Source: Agromyces sp. LHK192
Lineage (GTDB): Bacteria > Actinomycetota > Actinomycetes > Actinomycetales > Microbacteriaceae
NCBI RefSeq assembly: GCF_004006235.1
Contig: NZ_CP034753.1
Location: forward strand, 2,542,001-2,606,000
Length of the DNA: 64,000 bases
Direction of reading: 5' to 3'
The translations under genes and the position numbers were made by a program. Positions 49,160 through 56,999 of this stretch are shown here, one piece after another. The notes under the pieces were generated by a model. It had not been told where the DNA came from. It saw only the letters and a program-made list of their open reading frames with translations, and ran no database searches. The first letter of the stretch is position 1. Each line of letters opens with the position of its first letter.

Positions 49160-51079
49160 TCAGTCCTGCGGCGATCGCACCGACGCCTCGAGCGCCCGGA
49201 TCAGCGACGCCGAGTCGTACGGGCCGACGTGCCGGCGTCCGTTGATGAACAGCGTCGGCACCGCGTTGATGCCCATCGCCTCGGCGTCGAGCATGTCGTC
49301 GCGCACGCGTCCGGCGACGTCAGGGGCCGTGAGGTCGCGCTCGAACTTCTCGACGTCGAGCCCGAGGTCGGCCGCGAGTCGCATGATGTCGGACGGCCGC
49401 TGGTTGTCCTGGTCGGCGAAGAGCCCGCGCTCGAACTCGAAGAACTTCCCCTGCTTCGCGGCCGCCTCCGAGGCCTCGGCTCCGGCGAGCGCGTTCGGGT
49501 GGTACTGCGTGAGCGGCGCGTGCCGCCAGACGTAGCGCAGGCGGTCGCCGAGCTCGGCCTTGACCTCCTGGATCGAGCCCGAGGCCTTGAGGCAGAACCC
49601 GCACTGGAAGTCGCCGTACTCGACGATGGTGAACGGCGCGTCGTCGGGTCCGAACACGTGGTCGCGCTTCGGATCGATCGGACGTGCCAGCGTCTGGCCC
49701 GTCTCCTCACCCGGGCGGAACGCATCCGAGATGCGGAAGATCGCCGTGGCGAGCACGAACGCGATGACGGATGCCGCGAGCACGCCCACGCGCGCCTCGT
49801 TCTGCGCTCCCTCGTCGTCGATCGCGAGCTGCACGATGAACAGCGAGATCGTGAACCCGATGCCGCACAGCGCGGCGCCGCCGGCGAGGCGGTCGAGCGT
49901 GAGCCCCGGGCCGAACTCCCCCACCCGGAACGCCTTCATGATCGCCGTCGAACCGAACACGCCCAGCAGTTTTCCCGCGACGAGGCCGACGACGATGCCC
50001 CACGTCAGCGGCGACACGAGGGCTGCCGCGAGGATCTCGGGGCTGAGTTCGACGCCCGCGTTCGCCAGCGCGAACAGCGGCAGGATCACGTAGGCGACGT
50101 ACGGCGCATACGCCGTCTGCAGCCGCTCGTTGATCGAGATGGACTCGCGGAGGCTGTTCGCGGCCGCGCGGGCGTACTCCGTGTTGGGCGACTGGCGGAA
50201 CGTGCGCGCGAGGTCGAGCGCGTGCTCGACGTCGCGCCGATCCGGGCGGTAGACGGGCACGAGCAGCGCGATCGCGACGCCGGCGAGGGTCGGGTGGACG
50301 CCGGAGGCGAGGAACGCCAACCAGACGATGATCGCGAGCGTCGCGTACACGGGTCCTCGTCCGCCCCGGAGGTACCGCGTGAAGTACACGCCGGCGAGTC
50401 CGACCGCGGCGATGAGCAGCGGCCAGGGGTTGAAGTCCTCGGTGTAGACCAGCGCGATGATCGACAGGGCGCCGATGTCGTCGACGACGGCGAGCGCGAG
50501 CAGGAAGACGCGCAGGCGCCCGGGCGCGCGCGGGCCGATGAGGGCGAGGGCGCCGACGAGGAACGCGGTGTCGGTCGAGATCACGATGCCCCAGGCGCCC
50601 TCGTGCCCGGTGCCCATCACGATGAGGACGAACAGCAGCGCCGGGACCGCGAGGCCGGCGACCGCGGCGATCACCGGCACCATCGCGCGCGACCAGCTGG
50701 TGAGCTCGCCGATCGCGAACTCGCGGCGCACCTCGAGCCCCACCGTGAAGAAGAAGATCGCCATGAGCGCGTCGTTCACGAGGGCGTGCAGCGTGAAGTC
50801 GAGCTGCAGGTCGTCGCCGAAGCCGATCGTGAGGTGGGTCTCCCAGAAGGCCTCGTAGCTCCCCGCCCCGACGTTGGCCCACACGATCGCGACGACCGTC
50901 GCGAGCAGGAGCAGGAGGGCGCCGATGCGGTTCCGGCCCATCGCCCGGATCTTCTCGGCGATCGATCGGCGCGTGCGCGTGCGCGCCTCGACCTGTTCGG
51001 GATCCGGCGACTGCTGGATCAGGGTGAGTTGCTGCATGACGACCCCCGGCTCGGATCGATGGCGTGGATGCTTCGCCAT
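49160..51079 (-). CDS. nhaA: Fusion: NhaA Na+/H+ antiporter with C-terminal DsbA-like thioredoxin domain
   Basis: 639 residues. NhaA part, residues 45-440: LHALVNDALMAIFFFTVGLE, REFAIGELTSWSRAMVPVIA, the acidic pair VVDDIGALSIIALVYTE and FALANAGVELSPEI. C-terminal part, residues 450-639: ARPIDPKRDHVFGPDDAPFT, active-site CGFC in YGDFQCGFCLKASG, and the cis-Pro region MGINAVPTLFINGRRHVGPY. The DsbA domain should lie outside or inside according to TM count; NhaA has 12 TMs, so both ends are cytosolic. ATG 51037 is a possible shorter start. Confidence 0.88.
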   Translation of the reverse strand: MAKHPRHRSEPGVVMQQLTLIQQSPDPEQVEARTRTRRSIAEKIRAMGRNRIGALLLLLATVVAIVWANVGAGSYEAFWETHLTIGFGDDLQLDFTLHALVNDALMAIFFFTVGLEVRREFAIGELTSWSRAMVPVIAAVAGLAVPALLFVLIVMGTGHEGAWGIVISTDTAFLVGALALIGPRAPGRLRVFLLALAVVDDIGALSIIALVYTEDFNPWPLLIAAVGLAGVYFTRYLRGGRGPVYATLAIIVWLAFLASGVHPTLAGVAIALLVPVYRPDRRDVEHALDLARTFRQSPNTEYARAAANSLRESISINERLQTAYAPYVAYVILPLFALANAGVELSPEILAAALVSPLTWGIVVGLVAGKLLGVFGSTAIMKAFRVGEFGPGLTLDRLAGGAALCGIGFTISLFIVQLAIDDEGAQNEARVGVLAASVIAFVLATAIFRISDAFRPGEETGQTLARPIDPKRDHVFGPDDAPFTIVEYGDFQCGFCLKASGSIQEVKAELGDRLRYVWRHAPLTQYHPNALAGAEASEAAAKQGKFFEFERGLFADQDNQRPSDIMRLAADLGLDVEKFERDLTAPDVAGRVRDDMLDAEAMGINAVPTLFINGRRHVGPYDSASLIRALEASVRSPQD

Positions 51080-51171
51080 GCTAGTGCCGTGCGGCGGGCC
51101 TGCGACCCCTCCGGCGCGATCGCCGCTCGCCGAACGCCGCCCTGCGCCGGGCCCGGGTACCCTGATCTGTT

Positions 51172-52641
51172 GTGACGAACAGCACGCCGGCTCACGAAGC
51201 CGGCCTTCCCCGAGTCGTGATCGTCGGCGGCGGTTTCGCCGGCGTGAACGCGGCCACCGCGCTCGCCAAGGCGCCGGTGCACGTGACGCTCATCGACCGC
51301 CGGGTCTACAACACCTTCCAGCCGTTGCTGTACCAGGTGGCGACCGGTGGACTGAACCCGGGCGACGTCACGCACTTCCTCCGGAGCCTGCGCGTGCGCC
51401 AGCGCAACCTCGAGGTCGTGCACGAGCACCTCATGGAGATCGACCCCGACGCGAAGACGATCCGCCTGCTCGACGGACAGACGATCCCGTACGACTACCT
51501 GGTGCTCGCCAACGGCGTCACGACGACGTACTTCGGCACCCCCGGCGCGAAGGAGCACGCGTTCGCCGTGTATTCGCGGTCGCAGGCGATCCGCATCCGC
51601 GACACCCTGTTCACGCGTCTCGAGCAGGCGACGCAGCAGGGCGACCGGCGCAAGGGCCTCCGCGTCGTCGTGGTCGGCGGCGGCCCGACCGGCGTCGAGA
51701 TGGCGGGCGCGCTCGCGGAGCTGCGCGACCAGGGCCTCGAACCGGCGTATCCCGAACTCGAGGGCGATGCGTTCAAGATCACCCTCGTGCAACGCAGCAG
51801 CGAGCTGCTGAAGCCGTTCGTCCCGAAGCTGCGCCGCTACGCCGAGCATCAGTTGCGCCATCGCGAGGTCGACCTGCGCTTCGGCGCGGGCGTCGCCGAG
51901 GTGCACGCCGACTCGGTGCAGCTCACCGACGGCAGCTGGCTGCGCGCCGACCTCACGATCTGGGCGACGGGCGTCGCCCCGCACGAGGAGGTGCGCCACT
52001 GGAGCCTGCCGCTCGACGAGCACGACCGGATCCGGGTCGGCGAAGACCTCCAGGTCGAGGGCATGCCGGGCGTCTTCGCCGCCGGCGATATCGCGATCGC
52101 GCCGCAGGACTTTCCGCAGCTCGCGCAGCCGGCGATCCAGGGCGGTCGGCACGTCGGCCGCCAGATCGCGCGCCTGCTCGAGGGCAAGGCGACCGTGCCG
52201 TTCGAGTACTACGACAAGGGACAACTCGCCGTCATCGGGCGTCGCTCGGCGGTCGGCGAAGTGCCGGGCATCGCGAACCTTCCGGTGCTGCATGCCCTCC
52301 CGTTCCTGCGGAAGGTGCCGGGATTCAGTCGGACCATCCCGCTCACCGCGTACCCGGCGTGGGCCGTCTGGCTGTTCGTGCACATCGCGAGCCTGCTCGG
52401 CACCCGCAACCGGCTGACCACCATGATCGGCCTGTGGGCTCGCTACGGGTTCCCGCACCATCGCAAGGCGGTGCCGATCGTGGGCGACGTGCCGGCGATC
52501 CGGCCGTCGCGCGCGCAGCGGCTTCGCATGACCCCCGAGGAGCAGGCAGCCGCCGCGGTGGCGGAGGCATCCGATCGGGCCGACGAGGTCATCACGATCG
52601 CGTCGCCGGCACAGTCGAACCGCGACACCGGCTCGGCCTGA
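51172..52641 (+). CDS. ndh: Type II NADH dehydrogenase (NDH-2)
   Basis: 489 residues. Non-proton-pumping NADH:quinone oxidoreductase with two Rossmann sites: VVIVGGGFAGVNAATALAKA for FAD and VVVVGGGPTGVEMAGALAEL for NADH. Quinone-side signature NTFQPLLYQVATGGLNPGDV and GDIAIAPQDFPQLAQPAIQGG are typical. The C-terminal amphipathic part (YPAWAVWLFVHIASLLG) attaches it to the membrane face. The GTG start follows a TACCCT element. A terminator with a GGATGCC stem follows. Confidence 0.93.
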   Translation: MTNSTPAHEAGLPRVVIVGGGFAGVNAATALAKAPVHVTLIDRRVYNTFQPLLYQVATGGLNPGDVTHFLRSLRVRQRNLEVVHEHLMEIDPDAKTIRLLDGQTIPYDYLVLANGVTTTYFGTPGAKEHAFAVYSRSQAIRIRDTLFTRLEQATQQGDRRKGLRVVVVGGGPTGVEMAGALAELRDQGLEPAYPELEGDAFKITLVQRSSELLKPFVPKLRRYAEHQLRHREVDLRFGAGVAEVHADSVQLTDGSWLRADLTIWATGVAPHEEVRHWSLPLDEHDRIRVGEDLQVEGMPGVFAAGDIAIAPQDFPQLAQPAIQGGRHVGRQIARLLEGKATVPFEYYDKGQLAVIGRRSAVGEVPGIANLPVLHALPFLRKVPGFSRTIPLTAYPAWAVWLFVHIASLLGTRNRLTTMIGLWARYGFPHHRKAVPIVGDVPAIRPSRAQRLRMTPEEQAAAAVAEASDRADEVITIASPAQSNRDTGSA

Positions 52642-52647
52642 TCCGAC

Positions 52648-52672
52648 CGGATGCCCCGGGCCGGGGCATCCG
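52648..52672 (+). terminator. Terminator after ndh
   Basis: CGGATGCCCCGG / CCGGGGCATCCG around a single G (effective loop of a few bases), directly after the ndh stop. The stem is built from the GGATGCC motif. Confidence 0.65.
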
Positions 52673-52688
52673 TCGATAGCATCGCGGC

Positions 52689-53540
52689 ATGCGCATCGGA
52701 CGCAGCCACCGGCGGCTGCACGACCTCGAACGGCTCGACCCGGCGACCGACTACGAGCACATCGGCCGCGTCGTCGGCACGCTCGAGTTCCCGTGGGACC
52801 TGCAGCAGGCGCTGAGCTTCGCGCTGTTCCGTACCTATGCCGTGCCGACGATCGGCGGCCTGCTGTACGATACCGGCGAGTTCGAGCACCGCGCGCAGAA
52901 GCGTCACGACGACACCGTGCTGATCCTGGACGCGGTCGCCGTCGACGGGCTCGAGTCCGACGACGGGCGCGCGGCGGTCCGGGCGATGAACCGGATGCAC
53001 GGGCACTACGACATCTCCAACGACGACATGCGGTACGTGCTGTCGACGTTCGTCGTCACGCCGATCCGGTGGATCGCGGCGTACGGCTGGCGCAGGCAGT
53101 CGCGCGTCGAGGTCGACGCCGCCGTGCACTACTACGTCAGGCTCGGCAGGCTCATGGGCATCCGCGACCTCCCCGAGACGTACGAGGCGTTCGCCGACCT
53201 GATGGACGCCTATGAGCGCGAGCACTTCCGCCCCGACCGGCGGACCCGGGTCGTCGCGGACTCGACGCTCGACCTGCTCACCACGTTCTACCCGCGGCCG
53301 ATGCGTCGCGTCATCCGGGGCTTCTCGATCGCGATCCTCGATCCGCACCTGCGCGAGGCGCTCGGGTATCCGGCGCCGTCGCGGCTCGCGCGCGGGGCAT
53401 CCGTCGGTGCCCTCAAGCTGCGCGGACGGGTGGTCTCGCTGCTTCCCGCGCGACGGAGGCCGCAGTACGCGCGCGACCTGAAGCGCATCCGCAGCTACCC
53501 CGGCGGATACCTCGTGGAGCAGCTCGGCACGTTCGCGTGA
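52689..53540 (+). CDS. MpaB-like oxygenase (DUF2236)
   Basis: 283 residues. DUF2236/MpaB/rubber-oxygenase-like: PWDLQQALSFALFRTYAVPT (N-terminal), HRAQKRHDDTVLILD, NRMHGHYDISNDDMRYVL with the heme/metal-type HxxY/D pattern, YYVRLGRLMGIRDLPETYE, and a C-terminal FSIAILDPHLREALGY. Family members are heme enzymes that cleave polyketide or polyisoprene double bonds, but many actinobacterial copies are uncharacterised. TAGCAT sits six bases before ATG 52689, a leaderless layout. Confidence 0.85.
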   Translation: MRIGRSHRRLHDLERLDPATDYEHIGRVVGTLEFPWDLQQALSFALFRTYAVPTIGGLLYDTGEFEHRAQKRHDDTVLILDAVAVDGLESDDGRAAVRAMNRMHGHYDISNDDMRYVLSTFVVTPIRWIAAYGWRRQSRVEVDAAVHYYVRLGRLMGIRDLPETYEAFADLMDAYEREHFRPDRRTRVVADSTLDLLTTFYPRPMRRVIRGFSIAILDPHLREALGYPAPSRLARGASVGALKLRGRVVSLLPARRRPQYARDLKRIRSYPGGYLVEQLGTFA

Positions 53541-53564
53541 GCGAAGCGAGCGATCGTCGGTGCG

Positions 53565-53819
53565 TCACCAACCCGAACGGCGGGTCCAGCCCGCGAGGTA
53601 GGCGCGTTCAGGTTCGGTGAGCCTCGTGGGCGCCGTCGGCACGAACTGCACCTCGCACAGCTCGCAGATGCGGCGCACCACGGCGCGGCGCAGCGGCGCC
53701 GACGGGTTCTCCAGCACCTCCTGCTTGAGGGTGCCCTCGATCATCGGCCACCACTCCCAGATCGGCGGCAATCCCCGTTCCGTCGTTCGTCGTTCGTCGA
53801 TCGGTTCCACGATCGTCAT
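53565..53819 (-). CDS. Small protein of unknown function, 84 residues
   Basis: ATG 53819 is preceded by GAGGAGG. Sequence MTIVEPIDERRTTERGLPPI, WEWWPMIEGTLKQEVLENPS, then a basic helix with PLRRAVVRRICELCEVQFVP. Two Cys (C-x2-C in ICELCEV) may bind zinc, but there is no second pair. No family recognised. The product is soluble and acidic/basic segmented. It is convergent with the mpaB gene, and codon use is normal. Confidence 0.68.
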   Translation of the reverse strand: MTIVEPIDERRTTERGLPPIWEWWPMIEGTLKQEVLENPSAPLRRAVVRRICELCEVQFVPTAPTRLTEPERAYLAGWTRRSGW

Positions 53820-53985
53820 CGCCGCCTCCTCGCGTCCGCCCACCGGCCGCCGGCGAATGCCTGCTGCCAGATCCGGTGTCGATGACCGCTCGCAGTCCAC
53901 GGTACGGACTCGCGAGGCCTCGCAGCAGGCACTTGATCCGGCGCCGGGTTCGTGTTAGCGACCGGGCCGTCGCGACCCGCGCACC

Positions 53986-54699
53986 TCACCGGAGCGCCGT
54001 GAACGGCTCTCGGTCGGCCGCTTCGAGTCGCGCGGCGAACGAGATCATCGCCTCGGCCAACGCCTCGGGTGCCTCGAGCATGGGCAGGTGTCCGGTCGGA
54101 AGGGTCCGGCGCCACGTCGCGTCGAGCACGTCGGCGCTGCGTTCCTGCATCCGCTGCGGCAGCTCGCGGTCCGCGGCCGTCAGGACGAACCCGCGCGCGA
54201 TCCCGTCGGGGATCCGAGGGACCCGGCCGCGCAGGACCGAGGACGATTCGGCGACGACGTCCGTGACGATGCGGTCCGCCGTCGCCGGCGGCAGGCCCGC
54301 CGCGACGCCCGCGCGGATCGCCGTCGCCGGCGCACGGGTGCCGGCGATGCGCATCGCGGCGCCGAGCACGAATCGTGCCGGCACCGGCAGCGACCCCAGG
54401 AATGAACGGCCGGGCGCCGGGACCACGGCCGAGACCCCGAGGATGCCCGCGACCCGGTCGGGCGCGGTCGCGGCGAGCGCGGCGGCGATGGCGCCCCCGG
54501 CGGAGTGGGCGACGACCACGAAACGGTCGGCGGGCGCGGCCTCCAGAGCCGAGGCCACGTGATCGGACAGCACCGCCGCCTGGACGGCGGAGCGCGGCGC
54601 GACCACGCACTGCTCGGCGCCGACGAGTCGCGAGGTCGGCTCCCAGATCCACGCGGGAAGGCCGGCGCCGCTGATGAGCAGGAATCGGTATGCGTTCAT
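53986..54699 (-). CDS. Alpha/beta hydrolase
   Basis: 237 residues. FLLISGAGLPAWIWEPTSRL (oxyanion HGxGxxxxxW analogue), VVVAHSAGGAIAAALAA with the nucleophile Ser (AHSAGG), FVLTAADRELPQRMQERSAD and PTGHLPMLEAPEALAEAM holding the His. It resembles the haloperoxidase/lactonase type that hydrolyses small esters. It is divergent from a WYL regulator (54749) with repeats between, so probably its target. Confidence 0.85.
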   Translation of the reverse strand: MNAYRFLLISGAGLPAWIWEPTSRLVGAEQCVVAPRSAVQAAVLSDHVASALEAAPADRFVVVAHSAGGAIAAALAATAPDRVAGILGVSAVVPAPGRSFLGSLPVPARFVLGAAMRIAGTRAPATAIRAGVAAGLPPATADRIVTDVVAESSSVLRGRVPRIPDGIARGFVLTAADRELPQRMQERSADVLDATWRRTLPTGHLPMLEAPEALAEAMISFAARLEAADREPFTALR

Positions 54700-54722
54700 A
54701 GGTCGAGTCTGACCGGGCGAGA

Positions 54723-54747
54723 TGTCACTCCTGTGTCACTATTTCGG
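54723..54747. promoter_or_regulatory. TGTCACT direct repeats in hydrolase/WYL divergent promoter
   Basis: TGTCACT at 54723-54729 and 54734-54740, one helical turn apart. The second copy is in TGTGTCACTATTTCGG, related to the site before the first WYL regulator (2941-2956). A likely regulator site. Confidence 0.5.
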
Positions 54748-54748
54748 A

Positions 54749-55444
54749 ATGAATCGCACGGATCGCCTCTACGCCCTCCGCGAGGCCCTGCGGCGCGCCG
54801 GAGCCCAGGGCCGCACGGCCGACGACCTCGCCGCCCGATTCGAGGTCTCGACGCGCACCATCAAGCGCGACATCTCCGCGCTCCAGCACGCCGGGTTCCC
54901 CGTCTGGTCGCAGCCCGGGCCCGGCGGCGGGTACACCGTCGACGGGTCGGCGACCCTTCCGCCGGTCTCCCTGACACCGCCCGAGGTCTCCGGACTCGCC
55001 GCGGCGCTCGCCGGCCGACGGGGCCACCCGTTCGAAGGCGATGCCCACGCCGCCCTCGACAAGCTGCTGAACGTGCTCGATCCGACGTCTCGACGACGGG
55101 CCTCGGCGCTCGCGAGCCGGATCTGGGTCGACGCGCCGGCCCTGGAGGCCGACGCCGGAGTGCGACGTGCCGTCGAGCAGGCGATCGCCTCGGGCAGCGC
55201 CATGTCGGTTCGCGGCGAGGATGACCGCGGGCACCTGGTCGAGAGCACCGTGGACCCCGTCATCCTCGCGTTCACCCGGGGTGCCTGGTTCCTCGTCGCG
55301 TGGCGCCGCGACCGCGACCGGGCCACCTGGCTCCGGCTCGACCGGATCGAGCGCGCGAGCGTGCTCGCCGAACGGGCCCGGGACATTCCGGCCTCGGCGA
55401 TCGGAGCTCCGCCGGCCACAGCGGCACCGATCGACCTCGGGTGA
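54749..55444 (+). CDS. WYL-type transcriptional regulator (HTH_11), second copy
   Basis: 231 residues. MNRTDRLYALREALRRAGAQ, GRTADDLAARFEVSTRTIKR, DISALQHAGFPVWSQPGPGG form an HTH_11 winged helix; TLPPVSLTPPEVSGLAAALA and the WYL-type region (SVRGEDDRGHLVESTVDPVI, TRGAWFLVAWRRDRDRATW, LRLDRIERASVLAER) follow. It is shorter than usual, lacking the WCX extension. ATG 54749 is chosen since the HTH begins there; a 27-nt longer start crosses the repeats. Confidence 0.88.
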   Translation: MNRTDRLYALREALRRAGAQGRTADDLAARFEVSTRTIKRDISALQHAGFPVWSQPGPGGGYTVDGSATLPPVSLTPPEVSGLAAALAGRRGHPFEGDAHAALDKLLNVLDPTSRRRASALASRIWVDAPALEADAGVRRAVEQAIASGSAMSVRGEDDRGHLVESTVDPVILAFTRGAWFLVAWRRDRDRATWLRLDRIERASVLAERARDIPASAIGAPPATAAPIDLG

Positions 55445-55610
55445 CCCGCGGCGTGCCGTTCGCTTCGGCCCGGCTCTCCCCGCGCGATCGGCTCGGCATC
55501 CTCGCCAACGAGGCCTGCATGCGCAAGCCCCTCGCGGCTCGCCGCACCGATTCGTAGCGTCGAATGATCACGATCAGAGATGAATCAGCATCAAGGATGA
55601 GGAGAATCCG

Positions 55611-56066
55611 ATGGCCAAGATCTTCGCCGACGTCGACGTGGACGTTCCCGTGCGCGTCGCCTACGACCAGTGGACGCAGTTCGAGCGGTTCCCCGAGTTC
55701 CTCGACTTCGTGGAGTCGATCGAGCAGGTCGACGACACGCACACGCATTGGGTCGTCGAGATCGGCGGCGCGACGCGCGAGTTCGATGCCGTGATCACCG
55801 AGCAGCACCCGGATGAGCGCGTGGCGTGGAACAGCACCGGCGGCGACGAGAACCACGCCGGCGTCGTCACGTTCCACAAGCTCGACGACTCGACCACCCG
55901 GGTCGCCGTCCAGCTCGACTGGCAGCCGACCGGTCTGTTGGAGCAGGCGGGCGCGGTGTTCGGCGTCGACGATCACGCGATCAAGAAGGACCTCCAGAAC
56001 TTCAAACGGTTCATCGAGGAACGCGGCACCGAGACGGGCGCCTGGCGCGGCGACGTGGAGGCCTGA
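55611..56066 (+). CDS. SRPBCC/START-fold (coenzyme Q-binding type) protein
   Basis: 151 residues. VDVPVRVAYDQWTQFERFPE, FLDFVESIEQVDDTHTHWVV, EHPDERVAWNSTGGDENHAG in outline, and VQLDWQPTGLLEQAGAVFGV with DLQNFKRFIEERG are typical of the general-stress SRPBCC proteins of Actinobacteria. It binds a hydrophobic ligand; specific role unknown. AGGATGAGGAG precedes the ATG. It ends 2 nt before the next gene, forming an operon. Confidence 0.87.
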   Translation: MAKIFADVDVDVPVRVAYDQWTQFERFPEFLDFVESIEQVDDTHTHWVVEIGGATREFDAVITEQHPDERVAWNSTGGDENHAGVVTFHKLDDSTTRVAVQLDWQPTGLLEQAGAVFGVDDHAIKKDLQNFKRFIEERGTETGAWRGDVEA

Positions 56067-56068
56067 CG

Positions 56069-56947
56069 ATGGCCGCCACCGAAGACCCGACCACGCGCTA
56101 CGACGACGGCCCGTTCCCCGAACAGCACCAGGAGCAACCGGGGCTCACCGACGAGACTGTGCCCACACCCGATCACGGCGAGGACACCTACGTCGGCCAC
56201 GGCCTGCTGACCGGGCGGAAGGCGCTGATCACCGGCGGCGACTCGGGCATCGGGCGCGCCGTGGCGATCGCGTTCGCCCGCGAGGGCGCCGACGTCGCGA
56301 TCGCGTTCCTCCCCGAGGAGCAGCAGGATGCCGCGGAGACGGCGCGCCTCGTCGAAGCGGAAGGCCGCACCGCCGTGCTGCTCCCCGGCGACCTGCGGGA
56401 AGAGGCCTGGAACGCCGTCGTCGTCGAGCGCACCGTCGACGCGCTCGGCGGCCTGGACCTGCTCGTGCTCAACGCGGCGTACCAGGCCGAGCGGGAGCAC
56501 CTCGCCGACGTCACGACCGACGAGTTCGATCGGGTCATGAAGACGAACCTCTATTCGCCCTTCTGGCTGACACGCGCGGCCGAGCCGCTGCTGCCCGCCG
56601 GCGCGTCGATCATCGTCACGACGTCGATCCAGGGGTACCAGCCGTCGCCGGACCTCTTCGACTACGCGATGACCAAGGCCGCGCTGGTCGCGTTCGTCGA
56701 AGCGCTCGCGCAGAAGCTGGGCGAGCGCGGCATCCGGGTGAACGGCGTCGCGCCGGGACCGATCTGGACGCCGCTCATCCCGGCGACCGGGTGGACCGAG
56801 AAGGTGCAGAAGTTCGGTCAGGACACACCGCTCGGCCGGGCCGGACAGCCCGCCGAGCTCGCCGGCGCGTACGTCTATCTGGCATCCGAAGCGGCCAGCT
56901 ACGTCACCGGTGCGATCCTTCCGGTGACCGGCGGCAAGCCGCTGTGA
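56069..56947 (+). CDS. Short-chain dehydrogenase (general-stress YhdF/YdaD type)
   Basis: 292 residues. LTGRKALITGGDSGIGRAVA (TGxxxGIG), LLVLNAAYQ (NNAG variant), VTTSIQGYQPSPDLFDYAMTK with the catalytic Ser, Tyr and Lys, and VAPGPIWTPLIPATG. An N-terminal 40-residue tail (GPFPEQHQEQPG, EDTYVGHGLL) is characteristic of the general-stress YhdF-like SDRs. ATG 56069 lies 2 nt after the preceding stop with GGAGG upstream. Followed by a bidirectional terminator. Confidence 0.92.
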   Translation: MAATEDPTTRYDDGPFPEQHQEQPGLTDETVPTPDHGEDTYVGHGLLTGRKALITGGDSGIGRAVAIAFAREGADVAIAFLPEEQQDAAETARLVEAEGRTAVLLPGDLREEAWNAVVVERTVDALGGLDLLVLNAAYQAEREHLADVTTDEFDRVMKTNLYSPFWLTRAAEPLLPAGASIIVTTSIQGYQPSPDLFDYAMTKAALVAFVEALAQKLGERGIRVNGVAPGPIWTPLIPATGWTEKVQKFGQDTPLGRAGQPAELAGAYVYLASEAASYVTGAILPVTGGKPL

Positions 56948-56952
56948 GCGAT

Positions 56953-56983
56953 GTGCCGGCCCAGCACCCGGCTGGGCCCGCAC
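56953..56983. terminator. Bidirectional terminator
   Basis: GGCCCAGC / GCTGGGCC (8 bp) extended by GTGC / GCAC, 5-nt loop, between the SDR and alcohol dehydrogenase genes. Confidence 0.7.
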
Positions 56984-56999
56984 ACCGCCACCCCTGTTC

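Noticed and set aside
55300..55557. 85-codon frame between the WYL regulator and the SRPBCC gene
   Set aside because: Mostly inside the WYL gene in another frame; no ribosome site and no recognisable sequence.
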